NCBI GenBank assembly: GCA_026826555.1
Contig: JAKSZT010054568.1
Span: 12,444,171-12,508,170 of the forward strand
Direction: 5' to 3'
DNA: 64,000 bases
Source: Tolypeutes matacus
Taxonomy: Eukaryota > Chordata > Mammalia > Cingulata > Chlamyphoridae
Both the position numbers and the translations under genes were made by a program. The stretch's first letter is position 1. Each line of letters begins with the position of its first letter. The notes under the pieces are model-generated. The model saw only the letters and a program-made list of their open reading frames with translations. It had not been told where the DNA came from and ran no database searches. Shown here in pieces: positions 1-12,440 of the stretch.

Positions 1-60
1 CAGAGGCACTAAGCCGTTTTCCAAAGGTCACAAAGCAAGTAAGTAGCAGAGTCACATTTT
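1..60 (-). repeat. MIR fragment cut by window start
   Basis: Reads like the antisense MIR core: GAGGCAC, then AAGGTCACAAAGCAAGTAAGTAG and CAGAGTC, corresponding to the lost-codon region TCACACAGCTAGTAAGTGG. It is diverged. Confidence 0.5.
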
Positions 61-704
61 CTCAGTGTTTGTTGAATGGAAAGGTATTTGGCAACATCAG
101 AATGCCCGGACTTTTTAAATATACAAACTACACGTTTTTATTTTACTTTTTTATTGTTTTTTTTCCTGCCCATATATCTTCAGTGAAGGTTAGAAGAGTA
201 GGACGTTACAGCCCTCAAGGGAAGAAACAAACAAAACAACAACCCAAAACAGCAACTTGTCTTGAGTTTGCTGGCGGCTGTAATTTTGCCTCCGCTCCCG
301 GAACTTGGTTGGCAGTGGGCAGCATGGGCTGGCGGGTGTTCGGCTGGAGGACAGGCGGGCTCCTCTTCCTGCTCATGTTTCCTAGATGAGAAGCCCCTTC
401 CTGAACTTCCTCGTTGGTTCCGGCCCACATCTGCCTGCCTATCATCCTCCTTGTTCTGATGTTCTCGCTAGTAATTCCATAAAAATCTCTACCTGCCCCC
501 TCCAACACACATGTGGGCGTTGGCCACCTTTACCCTCCCACCCCACCACGTGTGGATTTGCCACTCCCTCAGCAGGTCTAGCTGTTTGGTTGTTAGCCTT
601 TGGCAAGACATGGAATAAGTACCGATTGGGCCCAAGCATCCAATATCTTTGGCTCCTGGGTAGACCAGTCACTTATTCTAAGCCACTGAGCTCACACGGA
701 TGCA

Positions 705-830
705 GAGCGGGAAGCAACCTTAGACGCATCTAATCAGCCCTCTCATTTATAGATGTGAGAAGAAGTCGGGGTAAAAAGTAGGGTACAATGACGTGCCTGC
801 CTTTCACAGCCTGGATGGGAAGGCTTCTTT
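705..830 (-). repeat. MIR-type fragment
   Basis: Contains ACCTTAGACGCATCTAATC, CCCTCTCATTTATAGATG and a later CTTTCACAGCC, in the order of an antisense ancient SINE (core CCCATTTTACAGATGAGG). A second remnant of the same kind is at 1065-1135. Confidence 0.4.
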
Positions 831-1889
831 TTTCTCGTACAGTGCTACCTTTGACCACTATAAGAAATCCTCATTAGATTATTCTTTTTGGTGTTTTCCA
901 CTCCACAGTTTTTGTCTTATTCCCAGACTTATCGGGATGATGTTGAAAATCAATTTTTTAATGCGAAACACCCCAAAGTTCTGATTCTCACGTGTTAGAA
1001 ATGGGTTCTATTTGGGCTGCTGTTCCAGTTCCTTGTGATTTCCAATCCCTAGAGTAATCGTGTTGTGTGAGCTTCCCATTTTACAGCCAGGCATGCTGTT
1101 CTCAGAGCGAAACACTCACCTGCCCAAGCTGGCATCTCTAAGCAGAGGTGGAGCGGGGGTTGGGAAGCGGTTCTGCCTTTACTCTCTCCAGAGCATCCGG
1201 ATATTGTTCCAGCACCGGAAAGCAGCTGAGTCCTCCCCTGTGGACAGACGGCACTTCCCGTGCAGCAGTGGCGTGGGAAAGGAGCGAGCGGATAGGAAGC
1301 CTCAGCCTGGAATCCGGTGGAAGGGTTATGTTTATTTTTCTCTATAGCAAGTCTCTGAGGTGGACAATAGATGTCGATGTGCTAAGTGTTTGTAGGATAT
1401 GATTTTCTGGCCTAAAAAAATCAAATGGTGCTGTTAAAAATAGCAGCACCCTGAGGCCAGCACTCTGATGCTCCTCCTTCTGCATCCCGCGTAATATGGC
1501 GTTCGCTGTCGTGTTGTTACCGTGCACCCGGGGAAGTAAAGTCATAGGGGGCCGGTGGCAGAACAAGAAATAATCTTTGAGTACTAAATTTGCTGTGTAA
1601 GTGACCTGGGGGAAAGTAGTCAAAACTCAAAATGCAGAGGGCGCCAGCCGTGGTCTCTGGAGGGGCGTGCTCAGCTTATAGGCTTGGGGTTGGGGCCCAG
1701 CAGCCTCCCCGCACCCTAGGAGAGATGCCAGGTTCTCGGTGCTCTTTGCCCCTGAAAGTCCCCTAGCAGGGCTCCGGGGCAGTAGAGAGTGCCGAGGCCA
1801 CGCCGCACCTGAGTCCAGGTCTCTGTGGCAGCCCTACCTCTCTCTGTGCTACTGGCCAGGGAGGTAACCTCTCTGTGCCTCCACTACCT

Positions 1890-1975
1890 ACCTAGAGCTT
1901 CCAGAACTTTCCAGAACTAGAATGGGCCTTAGGAATCATCGGAGCCGGTGTTATTTTACATGAGAGGAAACCCGC
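1890..1975 (-). repeat. ancient SINE (MIR-type) fragment
   Basis: AGAATGGGCCTTAGGAATCATC followed by TATTTTACATGAGAGGAAAC resembles the antisense of a common mammalian SINE/CORE segment. It is strongly diverged. Confidence 0.35.
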
Positions 1976-4059
1976 TCCCACGGCTGGCGTCGGAGCTGGC
2001 CAGAGCCCGGGCACGGCTCAGCCTGACCCGCCTTTGCTGCCCCATCATGCCTCTGCCCACAAACCTGCAACAGTTCGGTTTGTCTTTTTCTGGGTAAACA
2101 GAACAAAATTCATCCACGTCTTTAAAATGGCAACTGAGCCGTAATGACGGCAAGTGCTTTCTGCGGCTTTACGAATGCACGAAATCAGCAGAGCCCTGGG
2201 CCTGGCTCTTAGAGTCTCTTGGTACACAGGGCGAAATCATGTGAACTAAGTTTCTCCAGGTTATAAGCGCTAGAAAACAGCCTGAACGAAAGTAAGTAAG
2301 AGGAAATTCCCTTGTGACGACGGAGGCGAAGCTTGTCTAGGAGAAAGCAGTAAAAAGGCCTGTCTTGAAAGGCAGGAAGCAGTTTGGCTTCAGGGAACTC
2401 AAGACAGTAAATTGTGAGTCCCGCTCCCCACGGCAGCCCCTGGAAGAAAGCACGTGGCAGCGTTAGCCTGAGCCCACCTGCCTCCTGGAGCTCCACGGCC
2501 TAAGGTAGACCTGGACATGGCGGGCTCAGGAGAGGCTGCGGGCGGCTCGCAGGTGAGCTGGGCGACTGCTCCTGCTGGACCTGCCGCCCAGCTTTGGGGA
2601 GGTGCCGCAGGGGCGTCATTTCCTCTCCGTATCCCCAGGGAGATGCCTGGATCCTAACTTCCCCGGATTCTCTGGAAGCTACAGAGCAAGAAGAGCCCTT
2701 CTGCAGTGGTGGTTTGGAGCTGCCTGTACCCCAGAAAACCACATTCTTAGAGCTCATCCAATGCCGTGGGTGTGGGCACTTCAGTTAAGGGGAGAGCCCC
2801 CTCCATCAGGCCGGTTCTCTATTACTGCAGTCCTTTATAAACGGAGTGAACATATAGAGAAAGAAAAACAGCCACAGGAAGCAAAAGACTTAGACACAGC
2901 CCAGAAGAGAAGGGAGAGGCCGGGGGCTGCCGCCGTGTGCCCTGCCACGTGCCAAGCTAAGGACCAAGGGCTTCCAGCAAAGCCCCAGAAAGCCCCAGCC
3001 CTGGGGAGAGAGCGTCACCTTGATGATGCCTTGACTTGACACTCTCTCAGCCTCAAAACTAGGCTGATAAATTCCCACTGCTTAAGCCCGGCCATGCCAT
3101 GGCATTTGCTGGAGTAGCCCAGGAAGCTAGAGCCCCTCTGCTTCCAAGATCACCCTCCAGGAAGGGTCTGGGGGAGGCCCAGAACCTTAGTTTGCTCTGC
3201 TGATTTTGTGAGTGGAACAGAAGTTTAGGAAGGAACGGGCAGAAGGCAGACCTGAAGTCATGGCACGAGACAGAATCAGAAGGAATCTGAAAGGCCACCT
3301 GGGCCGGCAACCGCCTCCGGGTTTGAATTCTCTAGAAACAGCCCTGCCAGGGGTCACCACGTGTCCTCTCGCACAAGTGCAAAGACGATGAGGCCACCAG
3401 CTACCGAACATCCACGCCATTGGCCCTTTTAAACATTTAGACTAAATTTGTCTTCATTTAGCATTCATTTATCCATTGGATCGCTCTTGGTCATATAGAG
3501 TATTTAATCCTCTTTCCAGAAAACTCGCTTCTCCTGGTACTAACTGTAAAGGGCTGGAAATTTATGACAGGTGTCGTCAGTGCGCAGTCTAGTAAGTGCC
3601 CTTAGTTCTACATTTTCTTTTATTTAAAACAGTGAAGTTCTTAGATAAAGTAATTCCTTGTCATTCAATTGGAAAATTGATTGCTACCGCAAGCAGGTAT
3701 CTCAGCTTTCAGTCCTTTCTATCAGCTCTAAAATGGTCAAAATATTGCAAGTAAGTAATTCCATGGGGAGTTTAAATATGATATTTGGGATGGCAGAAAA
3801 GGAGGATGAAAGCCCTAAACACTTAAAAGCCACTACTTCCCTGCGCAGTGCTGGCTTGAAGGAAGTTCCAGTTGTTACCAGGCTCATAAAAACATCTCAA
3901 GATCAGCATCACAACCGTGCCTCAGCTTTGCATATTGACAGAGGGGCTCAGCAGTAAATGGGCATTTCCTTTCAGATGTAACTTAATGAAGAAATGAAAG
4001 CAAAGGTTTCCTGAGCAAACCTTGGACCCAATAGAACATGATTCACTTTCTCTTTACCG
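1976..4059. other. unannotated unique intergenic stretch
   Basis: I see no gene, RNA or identifiable repeat here. Sequence is mixed composition with only short open frames. Confidence 0.5.
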
Positions 4060-4168
4060 AAAAAAAAAAAAAAAAAGAGAGAGAGAGAGAGAAAGAAAGG
4101 AAGGGAGGGAGGGAGGAGGGAAGGAGGGAAGGAAGAGAGGGAGGGAGGGAGGAGGGAGGAAAGAAAAG
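4060..4168. repeat. A17 then purine-only (GA)n/(GGGA)n tract
   Basis: A run of A, then GAGAGA, then GGGA/GGAA repeats: about 109 bases without a pyrimidine on the plus strand. Such homopurine tracts mutate fast and can form triplex DNA. It may have grown from an old A-tail. Confidence 0.9.
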
Positions 4169-5819
4169 TTTTTAAACATGGGAAAAAATATTGAAGACAA
4201 AGAAGCAGATTTTTTTTTAATGTCTACAAAGTTTGTATTTTACGGATACCATGGTATTTTTTTTCCAAGTTCAGATGAATATTGTAGTGCTTAATGGACT
4301 GTGACTTATTTACACTTGGCACCAATAAATTTAAATAATATAAAATATCCCTGAATAAAATCATCTTAAAATTGAAATCTTACAATTTTATTAAAGAAAA
4401 AAACTGCTTTGCTTTGATTGTCATTCTATTTTTATGCACTTTTAATTTAAGCTGACCAATACTGAATAACCATTCAGAAATAATTTTCCTGGAAGGCAGA
4501 CAATTTTATGGTGTTTAAATTTAACCCAAAACCCACATTTCCGATTTCTGGCTTTGCTGCATACTCTCTGTGACTCCTGCTTTCCGACCCCTCTGCCGGG
4601 AGAATCCAGCCTCGCTCAGCCTCTCTGAGGACACAGCATGTAGTGTGAGCCTCCTGGCCCGTGGTGGGTTGAAGGCAGAAGCTGAACTCTCAGGTACTCT
4701 TAAATGCACGGCACCTCTCCCTCTTAGGGTCCTAGCGAAAAAATAAATGAATAACTTGACGTTCAAAACTTTTCACAGTGCCAGTCCCATTATAGACATT
4801 TAGCAAATGCTCATTTAATGGATTCACGCAACAGGCAATGAAGGGGCTGAGGCTCTCTGGGGCAGCACGCCTGACCCTTTCTAGGAGGTCTCTTATCTCC
4901 ACCAGCTCTGTTTCTTGAGAATCTTCCCAAGAAATAATCTCAAGCTGTTCTGGTGTCTTCCTGCAGAAAGTTCTTGTGCATTCCCATGAGAGCTCTGGTT
5001 AAACCTTATAAAGGACATCATTTGTAGAAGTTTGAAGAACTGCATGCCAAATAATTGATCACTAGATTAATTTTGTCTCCTTGTGGTGCGAATCTCTGTG
5101 CATTTGACCAAGGGTTGCTTATCAATTATTTGGCAAAAATTGGATATATCTTGGAATTTCATCATTTAAAAATCTCTTAAAAAAAAAAAAAAAAAAAAGC
5201 AAGAAAGACTAAATTGCTCCCTGCTGGGAAATTCTTTGATGAGATGTTTTATAGTTCAAGCTAATGATACTTCCTGCATTTCTCCAGTGAAACAGTCACT
5301 GATTGAAAAAGGTATGAATGATTTCTTTGATTAGTAAATTAGTAACTGTCACTCTAGGAAGGTACGACCTGACAGATTTACACAAAGGGAGTGTTTTCAT
5401 TATCCCAAAGATGCCAGGGCAGGATATCTGCTGGTGATCTGTGGGCAACAGATTTCTGAGACGACATCACGATGAAAGACGCACGGCGTCCGAGAGTGGC
5501 AGCCGACGCCGTCTACGCCCATCCTCCGTGCCCCCGCGGCACTCGTTCCCTGGCTCCACAGCTGTTCCTGAAGGGTTAAGGCAAAGCGCAAGAGATTGTC
5601 TTAGAGCAGACGAAGAAATAAAAATAAAATAAGCCTCCCCATCTTCTCGTGTCGAGACGCTTCTTGCTCGCGTCGCATTCCTAGTCATTTTCAGGTCACT
5701 TCAGGTTGTGTCCGTTTCGAGTTATGCTCAGAGTGTGTGAAAAGGCAGCAAATTAGTCAGTCAGAACCTCAATCACAAAGTTAACAAAAACCCTTGGATT
5801 ACGTGGTAGGGGACGTGGC
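4169..5819. other. AT-rich intergenic stretch
   Basis: Holds a MIR/L2-type 3' end remnant at about 4770-4835 (AGCAAATGCTCATTTAATGG, plus sense) and a pure A20 run at 5179-5198. Nothing else is recognised. Confidence 0.45.
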
Positions 5820-5917
5820 AAGGACTATACAAGGACTATGCAAGGAGCATGTGGGGTATATGAGGAATGCGTGAGGAATGTGTAAGGAGCACGGAAGGGG
5901 CACGGAAGGAACATATG
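5820..5917. repeat. degenerate 11-bp minisatellite
   Basis: About nine units of 10-11 bp: AAGGACTATAC, AAGGACTATGC, AAGGAGCATGT and later AGGAATGCGTG, AGGAATGTGTA, AGGAGCACGGA, AGGGGCACGGA, AGGAACATATG. The AAGG/AGGA core is kept while the second half drifts. Confidence 0.75.
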
Positions 5918-7029
5918 TCTTGGGGAAACACGTCAACGCGTCTGCTCAGCATTTCGTGGCAAATATAGCCCATAAAGTGTGAGACAGGCTGGAGCCTTAA
6001 AACCTCGGACCAAATTCCACTTTCCCAGGACAGAAATAGTCTGTAAACCGTCTCTGCTTGCGGTGCTCAGGGTCTCTGTGTTCTCCTTGTCAACGGAAGA
6101 CGGAAACCATGCAGCGTGGAAGCAGGCAAGGGAGCCTCGGCTGGGGTCTCCCGAAACCCACCAGCAACACTCAGAGAGGAACACGGAGGAAATGTCTGCT
6201 GTGGGTTCACAGGCTAACCTTGGGGAAGGAAACTCGTATTTCTAGTCCAGGTGCCACCTTGAAAGTCAGGGTCTTAGAAGGATCTTCCTTCTTCTTAGGA
6301 AAGCTCATGGCCCCCCTCAATCTGTCTCAGTCTCCTCTCTGCACCCCCTGCTCCCTGCACCCCACCTCCATCATCTGCCGTCTGGCCACACTGAGCTCCT
6401 GGAAGCTCCCACCTTTCCTGTGCTAAGCTGGCCTCTCACGGAATGCCCCTTGCCCGCCCCCGTCTCTGGGCTTTCCGTACTCCGTCTTCAGAGCTTAGTG
6501 TGGGCAGCTCCTCGGGTAGAGAGCCCCAGGGGCCAAAAGCCTCCAAGGCAACTCTTCGCCTTGTCTGACCAAGCCGCGCCCTGTGGACAGGCTGCTTGTT
6601 TTAGATGTACAGCGCAGGGGCTGGAACATGCCCCTGTCCTCCAACCAGAAAGACCAGAGATCTACACCCTACCTCAGCTACACCAAACTGATGGGAAGAT
6701 ACGTCACAGCAATAACGAAGCTCTCTTAGCTGCTCTAGCGGCAATGGCAAATGCAGGGAAAGCCCGAGAATTCCCTTCAGCTGTAGCTCGACATTTGTCA
6801 TTGGTGGCATTGGCTGTCCTCGTGAAATGTAGACTGAGCCTGACACGTCCAGTCTGACCCCAAGCCCTGCACCACACCCTCCACGTGTACTTGAAGATAC
6901 CTGCCCAAAGCAGCAGGTCATCATGACCCAAGCTGGCTGCCCGATGGCAGTTCAGTTAAGCTAAACAAGAATTTGCTCAGGGCCGTAGAGGTGGGCAAGA
7001 CCCCGCCATGCTGTGGCGCTTTGCTCCTC

Positions 7030-7165
7030 GGAGCGCAGTATCTGGACCAGCACATCTGCAGCACTGGTTAGAAATGCAGAACCTCAAGTCCCAGCTCCGA
7101 CCCGCTGAATCAGAATCTCATTTTAACAGCATCCCCAGGGATTCCCATGCACATTGAAGGGAAAG
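7030..7165 (-). mobile_element. MER5A-like hAT DNA transposon fragment
   Basis: GACCAGCACATCTGCAGC, TTAGAAATGCAGAACCTC, CTGAATCAGAATCTC and TTTTAACAGCATCCCCAGG occur in the order of reversed MER5A. It is non-autonomous and long dead. Confidence 0.65.
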
Positions 7166-7405
7166 TGGATACTCACCACGGCAAGAGAGCACGAGCTAGG
7201 GGAGGGGGCGGCCAGGGGTGGCCTGGGGCCATCGCTCTTGGACCCGTGTCTTGCCTTGCTGATTCTGGTCATACATGCTTCCCTGCTCTCTGCATGCCTG
7301 ACTCATGGCTCTCTTCTGGCTCTTGCTTTGACTGCCTGCTCTCCACCATGTTGGTGAGGCAGGGATTCCCGCCCTAGGGTGATGGCGACGGCCAACGTGT
7401 TGTGG

Positions 7406-7430
7406 CCCCCCCCCCCACCCACCCACCCAT
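7406..7430. repeat. C-run and (CCCA)n microsatellite
   Basis: Eleven C followed by ACCC repeats. Confidence 0.85.
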
Positions 7431-8635
7431 CACCTCCAGCCGCATCATTACTTTAAACCGGATCATGCATTGCTCTACCTTGCCAGGATTTTTGCCTCAC
7501 AAAATGGCCCCATTTCTCTTGCTTGATGGCCTGCACAAATTCTGCCATCTTCCAAGCAAATCCTCTTTCCTTAAAATGTTTCCAAGTAAACAACGACGGG
7601 TTTACTTCATAGCTCTCTTCATTGCGGTGAAAGACCCTTTAGTTCCGGCGTGACTGGTGGCCAGCACTGCTGATTTCGCTATTTTGAGTGTTTTCTGTTA
7701 AAATGAGGCACGATGGGACTAACTATGGGCTTCCTGGGGCCAGCACCAGGGTTCTTCGGACGTGCAATGGGCCAGACGGAAGAGTGGGCGAGGTGCAAAC
7801 GCTGGTCAAGCTCGCAGGGGGGCAGCCCTGCAAGGAAGCGATAGCAGACGCGCGGGAAAGCCCAGGGGACGTCCAGGAGGGCATCTCTCCTGTGGCCTGG
7901 GAGTAATAAGGCCCCACTGTCTTACGAATGTATACTAAAATCTGGCTGTGCTGTGGCAAAATAGCAGTCAGATAAACCAGGTTTTATGGAAAATGTAACT
8001 AAAACAGATGACTCCTCTCCTGGAAATTGACTCTCTCCCGATGAAGGTGGTTATTTTTATGCCACTCTGTGGGGAGTCTTCCTTCCTAGATTAATGACTA
8101 AAGTGAACTGTTATGAGCAGGAAGGCTCCCCTCTGCTGGGAAGAGAACTGGATATAAACAGAGTTAACTCGAAGGGGCTGCCCAGAATTCCCTCTGCAGC
8201 CACCGCCCGGGCTCCTCTGCACTTAGATTGCCCACCCGTGGAGGTCCTTCCATCCTCTGGTCCTGGCAAGGGTGGGAGCTGCCTCCTCCGCCTCCCCCTT
8301 CCTCTCTCATGAATAATTTCCTCCTTGCAAGCAAACTGTGCCAAGAAGCTTTCATTAACTCTCTGACACTGCGCCTCCATGTGCTGTTGTAGTCTCTGTT
8401 TTACCCTGGGGACTGCAACGCCCGGTTCCTGAGCTGTTTTGTGCTCATGAGCGTGTGCGTTAGCACGGCTCCCTTAGAAAGAGACGTCAGAGCACGCCTT
8501 TCAAGTCAACAAGCTGGCGTGGGCTGGCCCACAGAGGCGCACAGACTCAGCACGCCTTTCACCTGGGCCCCGGCTGCGGCCATCAGCACCTGGCCACACA
8601 GTCAGGCCCAAGCAGGGGACATCGGTGTGATGATT
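7431..8635. other. unannotated unique intergenic stretch
   Basis: No gene or clear repeat recognised. Confidence 0.45.
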
Positions 8636-8805
8636 TAGCTTGTGGACTCTGGGTCCAGACAGATCTTAGTTTAAATCCTGGATCCATCAATGTCTAACTC
8701 TAAGAATTTGATTTAAGCCCCAGGAGCATCATCTGAAGATGTAAATAAGAAGAGAACCCACTTAAGAGGTTGCCGTGAAGATTAAATGAGAAAATTTTTC
8801 TACAA
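8636..8805 (+). repeat. MIR SINE fragment
   Basis: GACTCTGGGTCCAGACAGATC, TTTAAATCCTGGATCC, CATCTGAAGATGTAAATAAG, GTTGCCGTGAAGATTAAATGAG follow the MIR consensus order in sense. A further weaker sense remnant is at about 8845-8970. Confidence 0.65.
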
Positions 8806-8970
8806 AAGAGGTAGCAGTGACTAGAGGATGATGACCTAACAAAAGAGCCCGTGGGCCAGTTCGTAAATCAAATGGATTAGATTCCCAGCTTTGCAGCTTT
8901 CCACAAGTATCTCTGAACCTCAGTTCTTCAAATTACCAAATAGATGTTTTTAAAGTGCTTTATCATATTC

Positions 8971-9934
8971 TAAGCTGAACGAGAGAAGCACACGCAGGCT
9001 TTGTCTCACATCGGCTGTTTAAATGTTGGTCCCATTTGTTTTCTGATATGCAGTCATGAATCATCCAGCAGAGCACATGAAACGCCTCAAAAGCGCGTCC
9101 AAACACGAAGACGAGGTGAGGAGCTGTGGGTCCTGGGCTGTGAGGACGTGCACGGAGGTGCCCCATACAGAAACGCGTGCCATGCTTTCTTGTACCACGG
9201 CAGATAAGAGCACATTTGACGTTAAACTTGCTAACAGTTGACGGAAAAAGAGAAGTATGACCAGTCATAGAATCCAAAGGCTGCAAAGGCTAAAAGGCAA
9301 GCAAATCTGCGGAAGAAGCGCGGCTTGCCTTTTTTAACAAGGGGGTGGCCCCCGTGTGCCTTGCTTTCCTTTCGAGGGCCGCTGCTAGGTGAGCGCGGCG
9401 TTGCACGCAGCTCTCGGTATTCCTCTGGCCCCTTACGGGACATCAGGTGAAGGGCGACTCGGGTTCCCCACAGCAGAAGCAAATCCTCCTGAGAAGGCGG
9501 AGGAGCTTCCCGCTCCAGCTGGCCGGCAGCTGGTGTGCATTCTCGGCTTTTTGATGAATGCAGTCGCTACGTTATCTGTCTCCTGGACTCTAGACCACCC
9601 AGCACCTCCTGGCGTTGTCTGCGAGTGAGAAGAATGGCCCTTTGTTAGGCTCGCCAAGGCAGTGCTTGTGCTTGTGCAGCGTGACCCAAGGAAGAACTGT
9701 TTCTGGGCTGAGCAATTTCCTCTTTGAGAGAGCATGGCCTTTTTAGGCATGGAAGTGCTGTCTGGAAACTAGAAAAGTTCACTGCCCCCCGACAGGACTC
9801 AAGGCCGTCTCCACCTCCACAGGAACGCCACATCATCACCAAAGTCATCCACACAGAGCTACCATTCACTGAGAACTTTCTATTACCAGCTAATTGACAT
9901 AAATGATGTCAATCAATCTGATCAAGAAGTCTAA
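8971..9934. other. unannotated unique intergenic stretch
   Basis: No gene or clear repeat recognised. Confidence 0.45.
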
Positions 9935-10045
9935 AAGCTCTAAATCTTATTTTATAGATGCAAAAGTTGAAGTCTATAAGGCAATATAACTCCACCAAGA
10001 TCCCACAGCGAGAAAGTTGCACTGACTCCAATTCCAAAGTCCGTG
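9935..10045 (-). repeat. MIR SINE fragment
   Basis: TTATTTTATAGATGCAAAAG, CAAGATCCCACAGCGAGAAAG and CTGACTCCAATTCCAAAGTCC align with antisense MIR. A short antisense L2/MIR end (CTCATTTATTCAACAAATATTC) is at 10120-10150. Confidence 0.5.
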
Positions 10046-10159
10046 CCCTTCATGGAAAACGGAAAATCACACAAAATAATGCTGAAAGGACCTCAGAAAT
10101 CAGATATTTTGGTCTCTTAACTCATTTATTCAACAAATATTCTTTGTGTACCTCCAGTG

Positions 10160-11980
10160 GAACTGTCAGAGATAAACTGAAGCATTTAAACATTTTTGTT
10201 TGTTAGTTTATTGGGGCAAGAAAAAATTAGGAATTGGGCAGCACCAAACCAAAAGTGGTAAGAAGCCCAGTGGGCTAGTGGAAGGGGTCGCTGACAAGGG
10301 GCAAATGCAGAAGCAAGCGACCAAATGTTCTCCCTGGCTGACATCACGTTTTCCTTTACACAGGGGATCTTACGAAGAGGGGTGCAGATATACACTGATT
10401 AATACGGTATGCTGGTCCGTTCTGATACACTCTCTCCAGGACCTGAGCTGGTTTATCAGCAGGGGGTTCTTTTCTGCGTTTCCGTGGGGCACGTCCCCTT
10501 GTCCCATTTCTCAGAAAGCCCCTGCCTGTTGATCGCTTTCCTCTTCTGGAAAATCCTTTCCTGAAAGGATTCCCTCCTGGCAATGCCCGAGGCAGGCAGC
10601 CATTTTATTTTACCAATCTCTGCACCAGAGAGATCCAGAAACCAAAATTCCCCTCTTCTGGAGCTTACATTCTAGAGGTAAAGACAGACTATAAAATACT
10701 CTTTTGGTTTGAGATCAGTTAACAAAAGATGTTCTCATTTTCTCTCACAGTTCAGAGTTTTCTGCAGCAGAATCAACCTTAGGCCAGTTTTTTTCAAGCC
10801 GTGGTCACAGAGGTACAAGGCGATTTATTTCCCTCTAAGGCTACTGTGTGGCTGAAGTTGAAAACATTAAGCGATACTTTTAGAAATATGGTCAAACCCA
10901 ACTGTTAGCTTTTTCCACACTATTTCATGAAACATTCTAGGCCACGCAGACTGTTAAAAGCATCATCTTTATAACTTCTTTTCTAGGTTCATCGTGACTG
11001 GGATAAGATGTATTCAGGTAAATTTAATGCATAAATCCATGAAGAAAAATTAAAAGTTTTCTTTAAGTAATCAGAATCAGTCTATAATGAATTTTATGAG
11101 CAACAGTATCTGGTCATGGTAAATAATTTACGTTTTTAAAAGTGGTTTGTTAAAAGTAGGAAATGGCCCTTGGTGAGTTCCAGCCCATTGTTTAGACAAC
11201 ATGACGCTCTTCTCTGGAATTTTCCTCTCCTGGTGTGGCTGTGCTTTGTGTGCCATTGTTTGGCACATAGCGATGTGTAATTGAGACCTGACCCATCTAA
11301 TTGCAGAGCTTTCCTCTACTGAATAATTGTCTTTACTGGAGAAAAAGAATTCTGTATTGAAGGATCACTCCAACTTTCTATACATGTTTGAAGAGTCTAA
11401 GTAGACCAGAAATACTGCTCCTGCTAAAAGCTTATAGAACCATGATGTCTTCCCAACATGTAAGGCATCGCCCACTAGCTGCTACACTTGCCGTCTTCGG
11501 ATATAGCTCAACGCATTGTTTGTTTGTTAGTTTGTCCATTTACCAAATGATGTTTCCATTTCCTTCTTTGCCTAAAAGATAATCGTAATTTATTCCTATC
11601 ATTTTCAAGTTCAGTGTCTCTGCAGAGGACAAGAATTCCAAAGCACTTGTGAAGGGATCTTCGACGTACATTTATTCTGCTCTCAACTTTTATAGTTGTC
11701 TTTCTCATGTCCAATTCAAGGTATTTTTAAAGCTCATCCATACTTTCAGGGCCTCTCTGAAACATTCACCCTTACAGCTACAGGGCCTCTGCTTTGCCTT
11801 CCCTGGTTTAAAAGTATTTAATTAAATTTTGTAATTGCTCTAGCGAGCAAGCTGGCATAACAGGTCAGGGGACAAACGGGACTGCTTGTTCCTGGTGAGC
11901 TTGACCTTGCCTGGTGCAAGAACAGAGTCCTGCACTGCCTGAGAGCAGCCTGGGGTTCAGTGCCCGGAGCAGGGTGAATG
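10160..11980. other. intergenic stretch with little recognised
   Basis: GGAGCTTACATTCTAGAGG at about 10658-10680 is a motif of old L2/MIR-type ends. Otherwise no gene or repeat is recognised. Confidence 0.4.
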
Positions 11981-12040
11981 GGGAAGGCGGGAAGGCGGGA
12001 AGGCGCGAAGGCGCGAAGGCGCGAAGGCGCGAAGGCGCGG
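11981..12040. repeat. 8-bp tandem repeat GGAAGGCG/CGAAGGCG
   Basis: Seven consecutive 8-bp units: three GGAAGGCG then four CGAAGGCG, giving a small CpG-rich patch beside AT-rich DNA. Confidence 0.9.
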
Positions 12041-12114
12041 GCTCCTAAGGGAGCTTCTACTGTGTTATCCGTGTTGGCAGCCCGGGGTAAACCATATGCA
12101 TTTTTAAAAACCCA

Positions 12115-12440
12115 TACCTTTTGATTGCTGTGTTTTCTAAGTATTAGTGAGATTGAATATAGTTAATATGCTTATTGGCCATTGGTATTTTTCCGTATAT
12201 AAGTTGTCTATTCAACCCTTCGCTTTGTGTTTTTATTAAGATGCTAATTTCCTTTAGTTCATATCATTTTATAAAAGCTTCTATATACTAGGTTATATAA
12301 ATTACAACTATTTTTTCAAATACTTTTTACCTTAACCTTAATTATGGTGTTTTTAATTTTTTTGTTATTCAAAAGTTTGACATTTTAATATAGTCAAATC
12401 TATCAAACATGTTTTATATTCACTAGGATTCATGTAGAGT
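12115..12440 (-). mobile_element. degenerate L1 ORF2/3' fragment
   Basis: GATTGAATATAGTTAATATGC, TTATTGGCCATTGGTATTTTTC and GTCTATTCAACCCTTCGC occur in the order seen in antisense L1 3' regions. It is more diverged than the copy at 13.1-15.2 kb. Confidence 0.55.

Noticed and set aside
3658..3957. 99-codon open frame on plus strand
   Set aside because: No recognised motif, and nothing in its surroundings marks a gene.
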